Shown piece by piece: positions 27,521 to 39,257 of a stretch of DNA of 64,000 bases. The first letter of the stretch is position 1; each line of letters starts with the position of its first letter. The stretch is from contig JACATO010002141.1 in NCBI GenBank assembly GCA_018389105.1, forward strand, positions 167,001-231,000. The letters run 5' to 3'. The translations under genes were made by a program, and so were the position numbers. Under the pieces are notes generated by a model. It was not told where the DNA came from and made no database searches. It saw nothing but the letters and a program-made list of their open reading frames with translations. This DNA comes from Nautilus pompilius (Eukaryota > Mollusca > Cephalopoda > Nautilida > Nautilidae).

Positions 27521-27618
27521 GCTCCGAGTTTACGCCAGCCCTCGGCTGAGAAGGGGGCTCCGGCCGTGCTTAGCTCCTCGTCCCTCTGCCGCGCTGCTTC
27601 TGCCGCTCCCCGACGATT
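27521..27618 (-). other. SGPP 5' UTR part of the first coding exon
   Basis: Immediately upstream of the ATG on the minus strand, a strong acceptor ('tttttctaccacag') ends at 27619. This suggests the coding exon begins at 27618 and is preceded by a non-coding exon. An inverted CCAAT ('gattggtcag') near 27768 leaves room for a second, local promoter. Confidence 0.5.
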
Positions 27619-28834
27619 CTGTGGTAGAAAAATATCGTATGGCGTAAGTTTGGAATTTTCCTGCACCAAAACCACTCTTTCTCTCTCCTTCTTAGCTAGC
27701 TTCGGCTACATTACGAAACTAAAATGTTTCATTCACAAGACACCGGTCGGAAGTTTGCTCCGTCCTGATTGGTCAGTCAGGACGGTGTTCGACGTGAATC
27801 ACCACCGCGTCGATGGTTACTTCCGTTTGTTGTCAAGTGTTCTTTAATTTTTTGGCTTAAGACACTCAACTTCTACCACCACCCCCCCCCCCACTGTCTG
27901 CAGCCACGCGTCTAATTTTCTAAACCCTGCAGACCCGTTAATGCATAGTCAATAAGCCGTGTATTTAATTGTAGGAAATGTTAAAATATGTTACGTAAAA
28001 ACTTTCTAATGAATGGAAACACTTTTTCCTAGAGTAACAAAAAACATCACATTTTCTACGGTTCTATGGTTATTTATTATTGTTATTGTTATTAACGATT
28101 CTCATAATGTAGCAAACGTTATTATTTAAAAGTTTACAGAAGATTCTAAAATACACCCAATTGTTAATTTTTTAAAGGATAGTGCTACTTTAACGGCAGA
28201 TTTTTAATAAAATGATGAGAATAGTCAGATAAGTTTTGAAAGTTGAATTTAACACTTTTAAAAAAATGTAAGATTATTCAAACAGGCAACAGAAATAATT
28301 ATAATTATTATTATACGGTTCACACCTAACTGAGAAATACAGTTTCAGTAAACGGAACGGTCCATGGGTAATTGTTAACCAAAATTTTAAATGTAAAGTG
28401 AAGCGCCTTCCAGCTGCAAACCAAACAAATAGAAAGTTCGGAGTAATTAACCCAGGTTTCCAACACTGAGGCAAAGATACGTTAGTACCTTGGTTCGTCT
28501 ATGTCCTGAATAAGCTATGCAGACTTATTTCAGAAAGAATATCGATTTATTAGAGAATTCAGCGTGGAGTTACTGGAATGTTTGTAGGTCTTATGATTAT
28601 AATATTACCTTTGAATTTTAGACTTTAAGAAATCACATAAAGGTTTTTTTAATTAATTAGAGAATTTGAGTGAGTGGACAGAAATGATTAATACCAAGAA
28701 CGGGATGGTTACAAATTAGCTAAGATTGCGGCATGGTTTTTAAATTTTTTTTTTTTTTTTTAGTAATAGAATTGTTCATTTGTAATGATAAATGCAGGTG
28801 ATAGTATTAATCAATTTAACAATTGTATTTCGGG

Positions 28835-28990
28835 TACGAGGTAGAGGTTCCGTGGGTATCGCTTGACCACGGCCCAAGTATCTCCAACTTTACCTAGGTA
28901 ACTCGCTGGGTCATCAAGGGATACCTTAGCTCCCTGCTGTGATGGGATGTCCTTAGACCTCAACAGTCAGGGTTCGCCAAGAAGAATCGC
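28835..28990 (+). repeat. SINE copy 4 (3' part)
   Basis: Carries 'gctccctgctgtgatgggat', 'gtccttagacctcaacagtc' and 'agggttcgccaagaag', matching the 3' tail of the copy at 13.25-13.53 kb. Confidence 0.6.
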
Positions 28991-30690
28991 ATTAATGGCC
29001 TCGCGCGAGCTCTGGCGGCCTCTTGATCTTTGCGCTAAACTAACAAATATTAAATGTTTATAGGCCAGTAACCGACATCAGGAGCGAGGTCAGATAATAC
29101 CAGAGGCAGAACCCCGCGATCAAACACCGCTTGCATCTTGGTATTTACAGTCGTAAGCTAATAAATGGCATCAAGTTATCGATTTTCTCTGCATAAAGTG
29201 CCACATCAGAGTCTAGTTAGGATAGATCCCTCGTTAAACTACAACAAAGATAACAAAACGTTTATTGTTGAAGGGAAACAGTAAACATAAATGCATGGAA
29301 AATTCTGGTTCTCCTAAACACTGATTCATAGAAAGAGATATCTTTGTCGTTACTACGAGAACTCCATTAGTGCCATGATACTTACATTGGTGGCTATGCT
29401 AAAAAAATTTTTAAATAGTACATGGTATCATATATAATGGTAGTTACCAAAGTGAATTCTTTATTATCATGATACTTACCGTCGTTACCACTAATTAACT
29501 AACTATACTTTTTTCTTCTTCTTCTTTAATATAAAGGGAAGGCATACTCAGTTGTAAATTGGCTTAAAGACTATAGTGAATTTTTAAATTTATTTTTAAA
29601 ATCCACATTTAACCTTTCCTTCTTTGTAAATAATTCTCACTTTCTTACATACGGATGCAGGCATAGTTCACTTTCATTTTAAAATATTTAACAGATTTCT
29701 CTTATAAACAGCAATACATGTGCCGAACTCCCAATAACTTCAAAGATGGTTGCAAAAAAAAAGTAGTCAGAGTTTACGTCTCGCAAACATCCCAAGATAC
29801 TGATCTAAGGTTGGATAGTTGCAGCAGCTGGATTAACGTAGGTTAAGGCCAGATCTGTAGGTGATATCGGTGATGGTGGAGCGAGTTGAGATCGTGGGGT
29901 TAGCACGATCAGAACCCCAGAAAGTGCAGCTAGGCGAATTAATTGAGGGACTTATAAATCTGTGCAATGCATAACGCAAGCTTAGAATCTCGATAAGTTC
30001 CATTTTAGGGCGGAAAGCTCCAACGAATTTCGATTTTCTCTAGTTCATCCTCGCTCTGCGATGATGGCACCAAGCTTCGCTTCTCCACCTTCCCTCACGA
30101 AGCTTGATTTCAGCTCTACGTGGTGCATTTCCCACTGTGACTGACGCGCGTCTCTCTAAGTGTTTCCAATTAGGCTTGCTTTCTGTTCACTTCCTCCTGG
30201 GCGTCGTCGGAGCCTTTTCCCCTAACCATAATTGTTCAGCCCGGAAACTGCCATAATGCCTCAGATCCGTCCAACCAATTAAAACTCTGGGTGTCCCTTT
30301 TTTACTGGCACCCTCAACATGTGTGATAATGCTGACCATCTGACTGGCAGAACGTATCCCTGTTTGTCTGCCCCCCCCCCGCGATGACATAATTCCCCTT
30401 TAAGTCGTCCGGAAAACAAACGATTATCCGTTGCTTTTAATATGTTTGGTAATTTACGATCCGTTTTCCTATTTATCTACCCTCCCTCTCTCTCTCTTAT
30501 AAATGTCGCGTTTCGCTTTATCATTCTAATGAGGAAAAATGACACCAGGTGGCCATCAGGTCGCGTTCACGATTATGACATTTGTTTGCTTTTAAAAAAA
30601 AACAATAACAATAAAAGAACAATTTTTTAAAAGCCCCCCAAATTTAGTTCAGTCCATGAAAGGACTTCCCCATACCCACACCTCTCCCCA
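28991..30690. other. Non-coding sequence between SGPP and the CpG-rich block
   Basis: No supported gene. A small hairpin (gatcgtg...cacgatc) lies near 29.89 kb and a poly-C run near 30.37 kb. If the upstream SGPP exon proposed at 30.94 kb is real, all of this is intron 1 of SGPP. Confidence 0.4.
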
Positions 30691-30699
30691 ACTACCGAT

Positions 30700-31070
30700 G
30701 GTTCCTAAACATTATACAGTAACTGCTCCTTAACGGACCCAGTCTCGCGGGTTCCCGGCAGTGTGAACGTGTGACGTAGCGGGTGGTTGGGGAACCAATC
30801 GGCGACAGCTTAACTATCTCCCTGTTGTCATTGGCGTTCAGCAGTCGCGTCCGGTCTTCCCTCCTGCATTCAGTTATCTGAGACCGTAACCGTCCTGCAC
30901 AGTAAAATAAAACTATAAAGCTGGAGATCCGTTGGTACTTACGTGTAGCCTCGCCTTTCTCCGTCTCTCTCGGTAGGGGCGTGTCTATGGCGTTCGCGAG
31001 CACCGCTGTAAAATGGCGGGTTCGGCCGCCATGTACGGGTGCTGTGAGTGAGTTATGCCTGGTTTTCTGT
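30700..31070. promoter_or_regulatory. CpG-rich promoter-like block with YY1-like motif
   Basis: Markedly richer in GC and CpG than its surroundings. It contains 'aaaatggcgg' near 31010, a match to the YY1 core that is often found at start sites, and an inverted CCAAT ('gattgg' on the minus strand) near 30796. No TATA box is seen. On the minus strand a splice donor lies inside it (see next entry). It may be bidirectional. Confidence 0.5.
30943..31060 (-). other. Candidate non-coding first exon of SGPP
   Basis: On the minus strand the GC-rich leader ends '...gaggctacac' with the strong donor gtaagt at 30942. The ATG in it (from the YY1-like motif) meets a stop after 15 codons, so the exon would be 5' UTR. 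It pairs naturally with the orphan acceptor ahead of the SGPP coding exon at 27618. The 5' end is a guess. Confidence 0.4.
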
Positions 31071-31175
31071 TGCTTTAGTCTCCTAAAACCCCCAAAACTG
31101 CATCGCTTAGTGTTTTTCTTTGTTTTTTACTCGCTTTGACTCTAGACCTGAATATGAAAAAAAAAAAAAAAAAAA

Positions 31176-31424
31176 GTAATTTTACACCTTGTCCTCCGTC
31201 AACTGATCCTGACAGTAAGAACCCCCAGGGGGCGTGCGCGTCACCACGAAAAAAAAACGTAATTTTACACCTGCCCCTTCTCATCAACTGATTGATCCTG
31301 ACAGTAAGAACCCCCAGGGGGCGTGCGCGTCACCACGAAAAAAAAACGTAATTTTACACCTGCCCCTTCTCATCAACTGATTGATCCTGACAGTAAGAAC
31401 CCCCCCCCAGGGGGCGTGCGCGTG
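31176..31424. repeat. GC-rich tandem repeat, three units of ~83-89 bp
   Basis: Units begin 'gtaattttacacc' at 31176, 31259 and 31348. Each has 'gatcctgacagtaagaaccc', a C-run/G-run palindrome (cccccaggggg, lengthened in unit 3) and 'gcgtgcgcgt'. They are separated by A-tracts. Units 2 and 3 are almost identical; unit 1 is shorter and diverged. Confidence 0.92.
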
Positions 31425-31429
31425 TGACG

Positions 31430-34400
31430 AGACAGCACTTGTTACGCAAAAGAACCATACTAAAAATACATCGTCACTCAGCACCATTTGGGAGCTTGGC
31501 TCCAAACGAATGTTTGTTAAACACTCTTGTGATGTGTGATCAGTTAACGGGGTCGGGATGGAGTATGTGAGGGTGCGTGAGAAAGTTTCAGTTTTTGGAA
31601 AAAAAAAAAAAAAAACAGACAAAAAGGGATAAATGGTTTTTTTGTGGGAATGATAGAAAAGTTTGTCGTAAGGAGGAAGTTAAGGCTATCTGTTGGTAGT
31701 GACCAAAGAACGGACAAATAGTGCTCGTCCATTGCTCTTCAAGACAGTTAATAGAATCTAGATTTGCAATCCTTAAGTGTCTAGCTTTCGTTTTTAGTTG
31801 AAATTCAAATTTTTCTTAGAATTCTTTGTTTAGGGATTGTAAAAAAAATTTTTACAAATTTTTTTTTTTTTTTTTTTTGTTATGGGTATGTGAACTTCCT
31901 TTCCAAGTAAACACTAAAAAAAAAAAAGAAATAATCTGCGCCAATTTCAAACACTGAACCAAAACAAACTTTGTACTTCTACAAACTGTACTTAAAGTAC
32001 TTTTGTTTCTGAAGCAAGCTGTTGACCATCCTCACAAGAGACAGTACTTTAGCTTAGTTTCAAAACTGTTTTAATGGGTTAGAAAGAGATAAAAGAAAAT
32101 CAAACGAATAAAAATTGGTATTATGTGTAGTTATGTAGCTGGGACATTTTAAAAACATGCGTGCACTCAAAGGCTTGGAAAAAATACCAAAGATAACTTC
32201 TCATGCCATTTAATGATAAATATAGCCTTTAAAGTTATTTACTGATACATCATAGATGTGATAGTTTGTCCAGTGAAGGAAATATTCACCAACATATTCT
32301 GGAGTAAAATCAGTTGCTATGTAGCATGCATGGTACCTAGAAGGGTCACTCTTGTGCAGGAAAACTGAAGATGAAATATATACAAATCCAGCATTCTATG
32401 GGAAGGCTGCTGTGTCAACATGCATGCACATAAAAAATAAGAAAAAATGTAGATATCAGTGGCAGTCCTGTTAATCTTAACCCACAAACCTGCTTCTATC
32501 ATAAAATTATCACTAAGGTAAACACCAGCAAATATGGAGGTATGATCACGATTGTAAGCACCTTTGAAACAAATGGTAAATGATAGCGAGAACATTTGTC
32601 AGTTTTCAGCTGCATGGTTTGACAGTGACAAATTTAGAAATGATCGTCTATTATCAGTGCTTGTTGACCTATTGCAATTTGCAACCTTTTGGCTTAAAAA
32701 ATATTATTATTTTCATCAAAAATAAGCAAAACAAATGCTATATCTGATTCATAACTCAGCTTGCATGTCAGGTCTGAGAGAATATTAAAAAAAAAAAAAT
32801 TCTCAGTAAGGGTTTTGAACAAGCAGACAAAGATAAATCTTTGTCTACCTGTGGTTTCTAATATTAGAGGACATAATTACGAATAAGCTATGATTCCATC
32901 CCAGATATCAGAAAATAGTTTAGTAGTAAAACTGTTAATAAGTAATGAATTACTGATGACTGTAGTTGAAAGTGATGGTGCTGATGACCATTCATCTTTT
33001 CTGGAGACGATGTCATGATGACTACCCGGCTCCTTGTAAACATTAAACTAATATTCTAGGATCTTTCAGAAAATTATTATATGGGCCACATTAAAAAAAA
33101 GGAGGGGTCATACTATCATTTAGCTGAGAATGGATGGTTAAGGCAAATGTCATCTCCACAAATTGCAGAAACGTTCTTTCCATATAACAACCATCATAAT
33201 AAAAACAAGACAAAACTGATATGAAGATGGAGCAAAATACTTATGGAGATTGATGAATTTTTCTTTTTTAAACAAGGTGGTGGCATTTATCATTCAGTTT
33301 TGTGAAACAAAAGTCAGGAGAATGACTAGGTCTGCTGTGACTCCATCCAGACAGGCAAACTGTCTTAGTTCCTTTGGTTAGCTTATATCATTAACAAATA
33401 ACAAGTAAATCTACTGTTAGCCATGACCTTGATTATAACCCTCCCAACATTTAAAGTCAGCATAAACCATCATTAGAGATAATGGGCTTTTGATTAAAGT
33501 CCAGTGCCTAGTTATTGGGCACCAGTTGAATTTGACTATCTGGGCTGCGTCAGGAGCAGAGTCAGGCATCAGCTGGCAAATTAATTCATTCTCCCCTTAA
33601 TCTCCAAAGAGTCTCCCCACCTTCTATCCCTGATCAAACATAGACTACAGTCATCTGATATTAGTTCAATTATAAGATGGCAATGTAATTTTTGCAACAA
33701 GCTGTTAGATATAAATTAATGAATTTATCAATTATTACAGAAATTTTTCCAGGGACTTGGAGCAGATATTTTTTGAGTTGCAATCTCAACAAACAAAGCA
33801 AAACAAACAAAATTTGCTGGGACAGGGTTGAATAGCCAATAATTTTAATTTGTCTGACTGATGGTCATGATAAAAACTTATGGATGAGAAAATATAATCT
33901 AGACAGACATCCCAAGCAAAGATATGTATATTAGGCTCATCAAAAATATTAAAAAAGGATAGGTTATTTCATTATGAAAATGTAAAAATCCACCAGGAAA
34001 CTAACGTTTACTGTATTGTTTTCTACCTTTGAAGGTGGTAATCATTTGAAAGGGCGTTACAGTTGGATGTTAGTAGTTAATTTTTTTGTCCTGTTAAATT
34101 ATAGAAATTTTATTGTTTCCAAGATAAGATGATTTATAAACTATATACATTTTTTTAATTAAAAAAGAGAGGATTTATTAAAATAAATTATCTAGTTTGT
34201 CTATGTTTAAATTCTCTGCAGAGCAAATTTATTGAGAAACAACATTTCCATAGCGTGTGGACTTTTGCATACAGATTATTCTGCATATACTCTTAAAATT
34301 ATATGCCTAGTTTGTACTTACATTTAAAGGGAAACTACTACTATAACAAAATTATACTCAGGACCAACCAAAAGTATCAGGACCAGACATGGTATCATAA

Positions 34401-35080
34401 TTAAGCTGCCCACTTAGCTACCAGTTAGTGAACAAAGAGAGCCACACAAACCCAACAATTCAAACTTAATTAGTTCTTTTCTTTGGAGAATGTTTTAATT
34501 TTTCTGGGCTTCTTCAAAAGTTATCCCCTTTTCTTATATCTGTTACCACAAAGCATCTTTTTAAATATCTAAATACTTTGACAATTAAAGAGAAAAAAAA
34601 AACCTGCAAAATTTGAAATTTTCCTCCTTCAGATTGTAGGGAAGTATAGTTAAAACTTAATTCTGCTTAAAATGTTAACATACCTGTTCTGGTTCCTCGT
34701 ACCAAAATGTTGTGTAATACAGCTTTAAAAAGAATCCAAATTCTGTTGTGTTATATATATATATGTGTGTGCGTGTGTGTGTGTATAACTATACTATCAG
34801 GTGATGTGCTATAGTTAGCTGAACATAGATATCGTGCTATACATAGCATTCCAGTTTATTCAAATATCATGTGGCATACATTGTGAACCTACAAATCTCT
34901 CTCAGGTGAACTAGGTGTTTTGTGGCATGCCTAAACTGCAAATACTACTTTATTCTCCAACCTCCCTCTGTAACCAATAAAGAAGTCAATAGTTACTGAA
35001 CAAGCTTTCAGTAGAACTTTAAAGATGTTTTTCCTCTCAAAATCCTTTTTAAAGATATATATACTGGCTGGCCTTTATTA
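31430..35080. other. AT-rich sequence without a recognised gene
   Basis: Poly-A/T tracts near 31.6, 31.86 and 31.92 kb, and a (TA)n/(TG)n tract near 34.76-34.79 kb. I see no exon I can support on either strand. Confidence 0.5.
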
Positions 35081-35084
35081 GGAT

Positions 35085-35471
35085 CTAACAAGTTGGGCCA
35101 CCTTATGTCTAAATAACAAATACAACTTGACATAGCATGGAATACAAATGATGCTAGGTGTTCTGAGGTATAGTTCCATATTCATTTATTGAAATTGCCT
35201 ACTTTTCTCCATACATTGCATATAAAGAATTGTGGTAAATATATCTTTCAAATTCATCCCACAGATGCTTGAGTGGATTAAGATCTGAGAATTGTGATGA
35301 TCAGAGGCACAGTGGATAGAATCATTATAATCCTGCAATAAGCTATCCACCATCATGGTACACATGAAGCATCACAGGATACACTTGATTAAAAGTAATG
35401 CTGTGGTAAGCTTTGGAATTTATTATCTTCTAAAAAAAACTAGAATATGCCAGTAAAACATGCCCCAAACC

Positions 35472-35504
<33 letters not shown>

Positions 35505-36300
35505 GAGGCCTGGACAGTTGGCACCACACAAAAGGGGTCAAGTGATTCATGTGGCTTTATCCAAATCTATCTTTTCCCATCTGTGTAAAAAAATGGTTAA
35601 AGCATAAATCATCAGACTATATCATCTTTCACCAGTCCTTCTTAGTCCAATGTCTGTGCTCCTTACACCACACATAAGGGTTATCTTTTCATGTTAGAAA
35701 CTGTGATCAGTGGTTTACAGAATAGTCTCCCACTGCCTTAGTCCATTTGTTGTAACATTCTCTTCACAAGGTACAGCTGGAGATAGATGTGGATTATTCT
35801 TCATTAAATATCTCTGACGGTTTGTCTGTTTTTTCATGATAGTTAGACTTTACTGTGCTGGTCTAGCCACCTATTTCTTTTACTGTGTTTTCAGCCAGAA
35901 ATTCCCCTCATTTCACCTTTTCCCATTGCTGTGCTGATATATTTGACAAACCGATGTCTTGCAGCAGCCTACCAACAAAACTGTCCTGGCCACTTTGGCA
36001 CCTTCTAAAAGTATACCCATTATCATTCCTTTTCCCATATCTGTTGGACAAGTACATTCATAGTCAATCTAAGACTCTAAGTCATATATGTTGCAGGGAT
36101 CACCTGTCCCATCCTGTGGTCAATTTAATTTGCACCTGCAGCTTAAGCCCAAATTTGAAATAGTGGTTATTTTGAAACCATAGATAACACCAGTTGTTTT
36201 ACTGATGCTAATAATTTGTGCTGCTCCTCATTGCCTTATGCAAAGAGCAGCCCACTGATGTAATGTAAGGACAAAAATAGCAGTCTTGGTTTTGTGGAAC
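35085..36300 (-). mobile_element. Degenerate Tc1-like transposon
   Basis: On the minus strand near 35.25-35.32 kb an open stretch reads SQFSDLNPLKHLWDEFE, the relic of the PDLNPIE.LWD block at the end of Tc1-like DDE domains. The rest is badly decayed and interrupted by a (CT)n tract. Ends are approximate; 'ggcctttattaggatc' at 35081 may be near one terminus. Confidence 0.6.
35466..35502. repeat. (CT)n microsatellite
   Basis: Uninterrupted CT dinucleotides for about 36 bp inside the Tc1-like remnant. Confidence 0.95.
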
Positions 36301-36919
36301 TGTAATCTATTTCTGGGTAGTGAGTATACTGAAACATTTTGATAGTAATTGGTCAAGAATAGCCTACACATACTTAACAGAGTGTGGCCTGGACATGGCT
36401 AAGTTTCAATGGTTTAATTCTCTTTTCACCATTGCACTGCATAAGTGGTGTGAAGTGGATGCCATCTTCCACTCAGATATTTTCCTTTTTGGACATATGA
36501 CCACAGGTGTAAATCTCTCTCTCAGATTTAGTAGTTTGTAGACCATCAGCTGTGATCTCAAATTGTTTCTTTTTAACTAGATTCTCACTCTTACCATTCA
36601 ACAGCAGAATATTCAGTGTCTTTGAGATTCTTGCCGGCCTCCACCAGTGTCCCATTGTACCATGAATGTTTGTGAACCTGCTATTTTGTGGCATGGTCAT
36701 CTGTAGACTATACGGTTTGTAGTCACAGATTATGCTAGGCACATACCAACTGAGATTCAGGTGTGCATATCTATTAACTTATGTCAAATGTAGGTATGTA
36801 CACATGGTTTAAGAGCAGCAATCTCATAAGGAATGCACATAACTTGGTACTTTATGACCATACTGTACCATGCATGAGATAAACTTTCTATCATAATTCC
36901 AATGAATTGTTCTGAACCA

Positions 36920-37125
36920 GGACAGCATGATGGTTAAGCTACTGGACCACTAAAGTTGAGGGTCAGAGTTTGATTCTCCACAGGGAAAAGAACCAGTTTG
37001 GCTTACCTCCCACATCTAAAAAAAAAAAGTATAGTTGTAGTGTTTCTCTCTGAAGTGCCAGGACCTCATGTAGCACAGAATTGGCAAGCCTTGCTCACCA
37101 GGGTTGTCTCCCTTGAAGATATCAA
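36920..37125 (+). repeat. SINE copy 5 (best-preserved head)
   Basis: The head 'gatggttaagctactggacc' resembles a tRNA A box, and 'ggtcagagtttgattctcc' a B box. Next come 'cccacatctaaaaa', 'tgtttctctctgaagtgcca' and 'caccagggttgtctcccttg'. This is the clearest copy for building a consensus. Confidence 0.75.
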
Positions 37126-37129
37126 CGTA

Positions 37130-38900
37130 CAAAGTTTTTTTTTATAAATTAAAAAACAAACCATACATAATAGCAAAATGAGTAGGTTTAATACTGGCAA
37201 ATGGATTGCCATATGCAAGATTACCTCAAAAACAGGGAAGGAAGTTAAATACCAAACAGATATTCAACCGGATCAATGCCAAAGTTATCTCACACAGGTT
37301 TGATCAAAAAGCTAATTTCCACTTATAGAGAATTATCTAATGCCAAAAGCTCTATAAAATTTGTATTTCAGAAATGTTATATACAAAATCTGCTCTGAGG
37401 TAACCGGATGGCAGGGATTTATACCTGACTTTCCCCAAGTGCGCATGGTCATGCAATCATGGCAGACATTACACAATTAAAACAGATCTGTTTAGCCAAG
37501 AACATTTTTCTTCAATATATTGAAAGAACTGATCAGCCAGCTACATGCATACAAAAATACAAAGTTTATTTATCCAATTTTTAGAAATCAAAACTTTACT
37601 GCCAATGTCAGAAGTGTCAGGCAGCTCATGGTGCAAGACTGGGTTATCACCAGTTATTTCTGCCTAGACTTCCAGTCTTAGTATTTTGAGCTCTGCCAAA
37701 GGAAACTATATTAAATTCCATGCATTTTGAAATATCTTAATTACAGCTATTAAGAATGTATGTCAAATGAAATATTCAACTAAAGCCAGGTCACTTTACA
37801 TGAATATTTCAATAAAGGTGTAACTGCTGGCACTACCTAAAATAATTTGGGCAGATGATGAATACAGATAATTTCCCCTAAATTCAAGCTACTTGTTCTG
37901 TATTGTGTTAGTATTTAGGTTTAGATTGCTGCTGTTCATCTGTAGTACATTGTATTAAAAGTCCCTTTTATAGTTTGTTTTATTCGAGGTACCTGACTAT
38001 CATCATATTTTATCATTTATCTGTTCATACTGATTTTTTAACAATAACATTACCTGTGACATGTTTCCATGGAAATACAGTCAATTTTAATTTCTTTATT
38101 AACATATAGAAGACTTCTCTGTATTATGGCCTATTTTTATATTTCAAAATATTTTATAATATTCTCTGGCCATAATTTTAAAATTATATCTATTAAGACT
38201 GATCTTGAGGTATAAATCTTATTTTATTTCTTGTTCTCTTTAAATGACTAATCTTGACTGACATGGATTAGATAGACTTTCCATTGTGTTTATCTCATTA
38301 GTGTTGGTGAGTAGTCTGAAATGATTCTTATCCAAAAACTTAACCAATCTTTAAATCTTTACTAACAAATCACATTTATGCTGAACTCACTTTGTTTGGT
38401 ATAATTTAGCTTTCTGGATTTAGTAGTAAAATATTATAAACTATCAACCACTAGATTCCTAGTTGGGTTTTTGCAAGATGATAAGTAATTGTACAGAAAA
38501 TACTGCAGGCTTACTTTAGGAACAAATTCTATTTTTCAGGCAATTCCATTTTTTTAAATAAAAAGGTTTTTATTCTTCTTTCCTTAGTGTTAGTTTTAAT
38601 CTAAATCTAGGTATAATATGTGAATGAGATCCATGCTGGTTATCGTGTTATTCCTTCAATCAACCTCTGTTACTAATTTTCACTCGACAGCAGTTATGTT
38701 TTTATCTCCTGTAAAAAATAAAAGAATACATTTCTATGGAAGATTCAAACAGGAAACTCTTTTTGCTTGATTTTTCTCTTTTATTTCTTTCAGAATGATT
38801 ATTCCTGATTTAATGGATGGCCGTATTTTCTTGGTTCTAGCCAGATGTTCAGCCAGTGCTGGGCCACAGTTGGTCTAGAGATGAGATAACAACAGAACAT
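37130..38900. other. Non-coding sequence left of gene A
   Basis: No gene is supported. From about 38.8 kb rightward it becomes alignable with 47.79-48.0 kb, the 3' flank of gene B (shared 'gccagatgttcagccagt'), marking the left end of the gene duplication. Confidence 0.5.
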
Positions 38901-38948
38901 TTTAAGCAATTAAATTAATAACAGAGAAAGTTTTGATGCAAGATAATG

Positions 38949-38954
38949 TTTATT
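38949..38954 (-). terminator. Poly(A) signal of gene A
   Basis: Minus-strand AATAAA about 140 bp past the gene A terminal exon. The matching site of gene B is at 47936-47941, in the same surrounding sequence (gatgcaa...), so it has survived the duplication. Confidence 0.6.
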
Positions 38955-39054
38955 TCTCAATATTAGGAATTTGACTCTAATAAATAGAAATATGAGACAA
39001 AGAACATTAGCAGAAACAGAAGAGATTCCAAAACTTGAAATCTTCATGATCCAT

Positions 39055-39257
39055 ATAGAAAATCAACTAATTATTGGCATGACACCAGTCAGTTGCTACT
39101 GATTCCGTCTGGTTCCTGGTAAGCAAATCTTTATACACATTGTTCCTACATTATTGCACTGGATGATTTTGCTGCAGTCTAGAGGATGTAGACCATACTT
39201 AAATTTCCCACAGATGTAGCCAGCCGATGGATGTTTGAAGCATTGATTATTTTTTAT
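39055..39257 (-). pseudogene. Gene A terminal CBM14 exon, out of frame and prematurely stopped
   Basis: From the acceptor at 39258 the exon encodes a peritrophin-A-like stretch: GLHPLDCSKIIQCNN and KICLPGTRRNQ, then TAG at 39098-39096. The gene B exon continues in line with YLLTCVF; here the aligned codons go on past the stop, with Cys changed to Gly, to TGA near 39055. There are 12 bases between the acceptor and the first Cys-adjacent codon, against 14 in gene B. The phase-1 splice from the upstream mini-exon therefore reads about three codons and stops. The chitin-binding domain looks lost, unless an unseen exon restores phase. Confidence 0.65.

Noticed and set aside
30187-30390. Minus-strand frame with GTPRVLIGWTDLRHYGSF
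   Set aside because: It looks somewhat coding, but I found no domain, start or clear splice pair. It lies in the proposed SGPP first intron.
31013-31060. Plus-strand ATG (MAGSAAMYGCC) followed by a GTGAGT donor
   Set aside because: The ATG belongs to a YY1-like promoter motif, and no downstream exon in phase was found on the plus strand.
36927-36990. tRNA gene
   Set aside because: Only A- and B-box-like stretches are present, followed by a SINE body. No complete cloverleaf.
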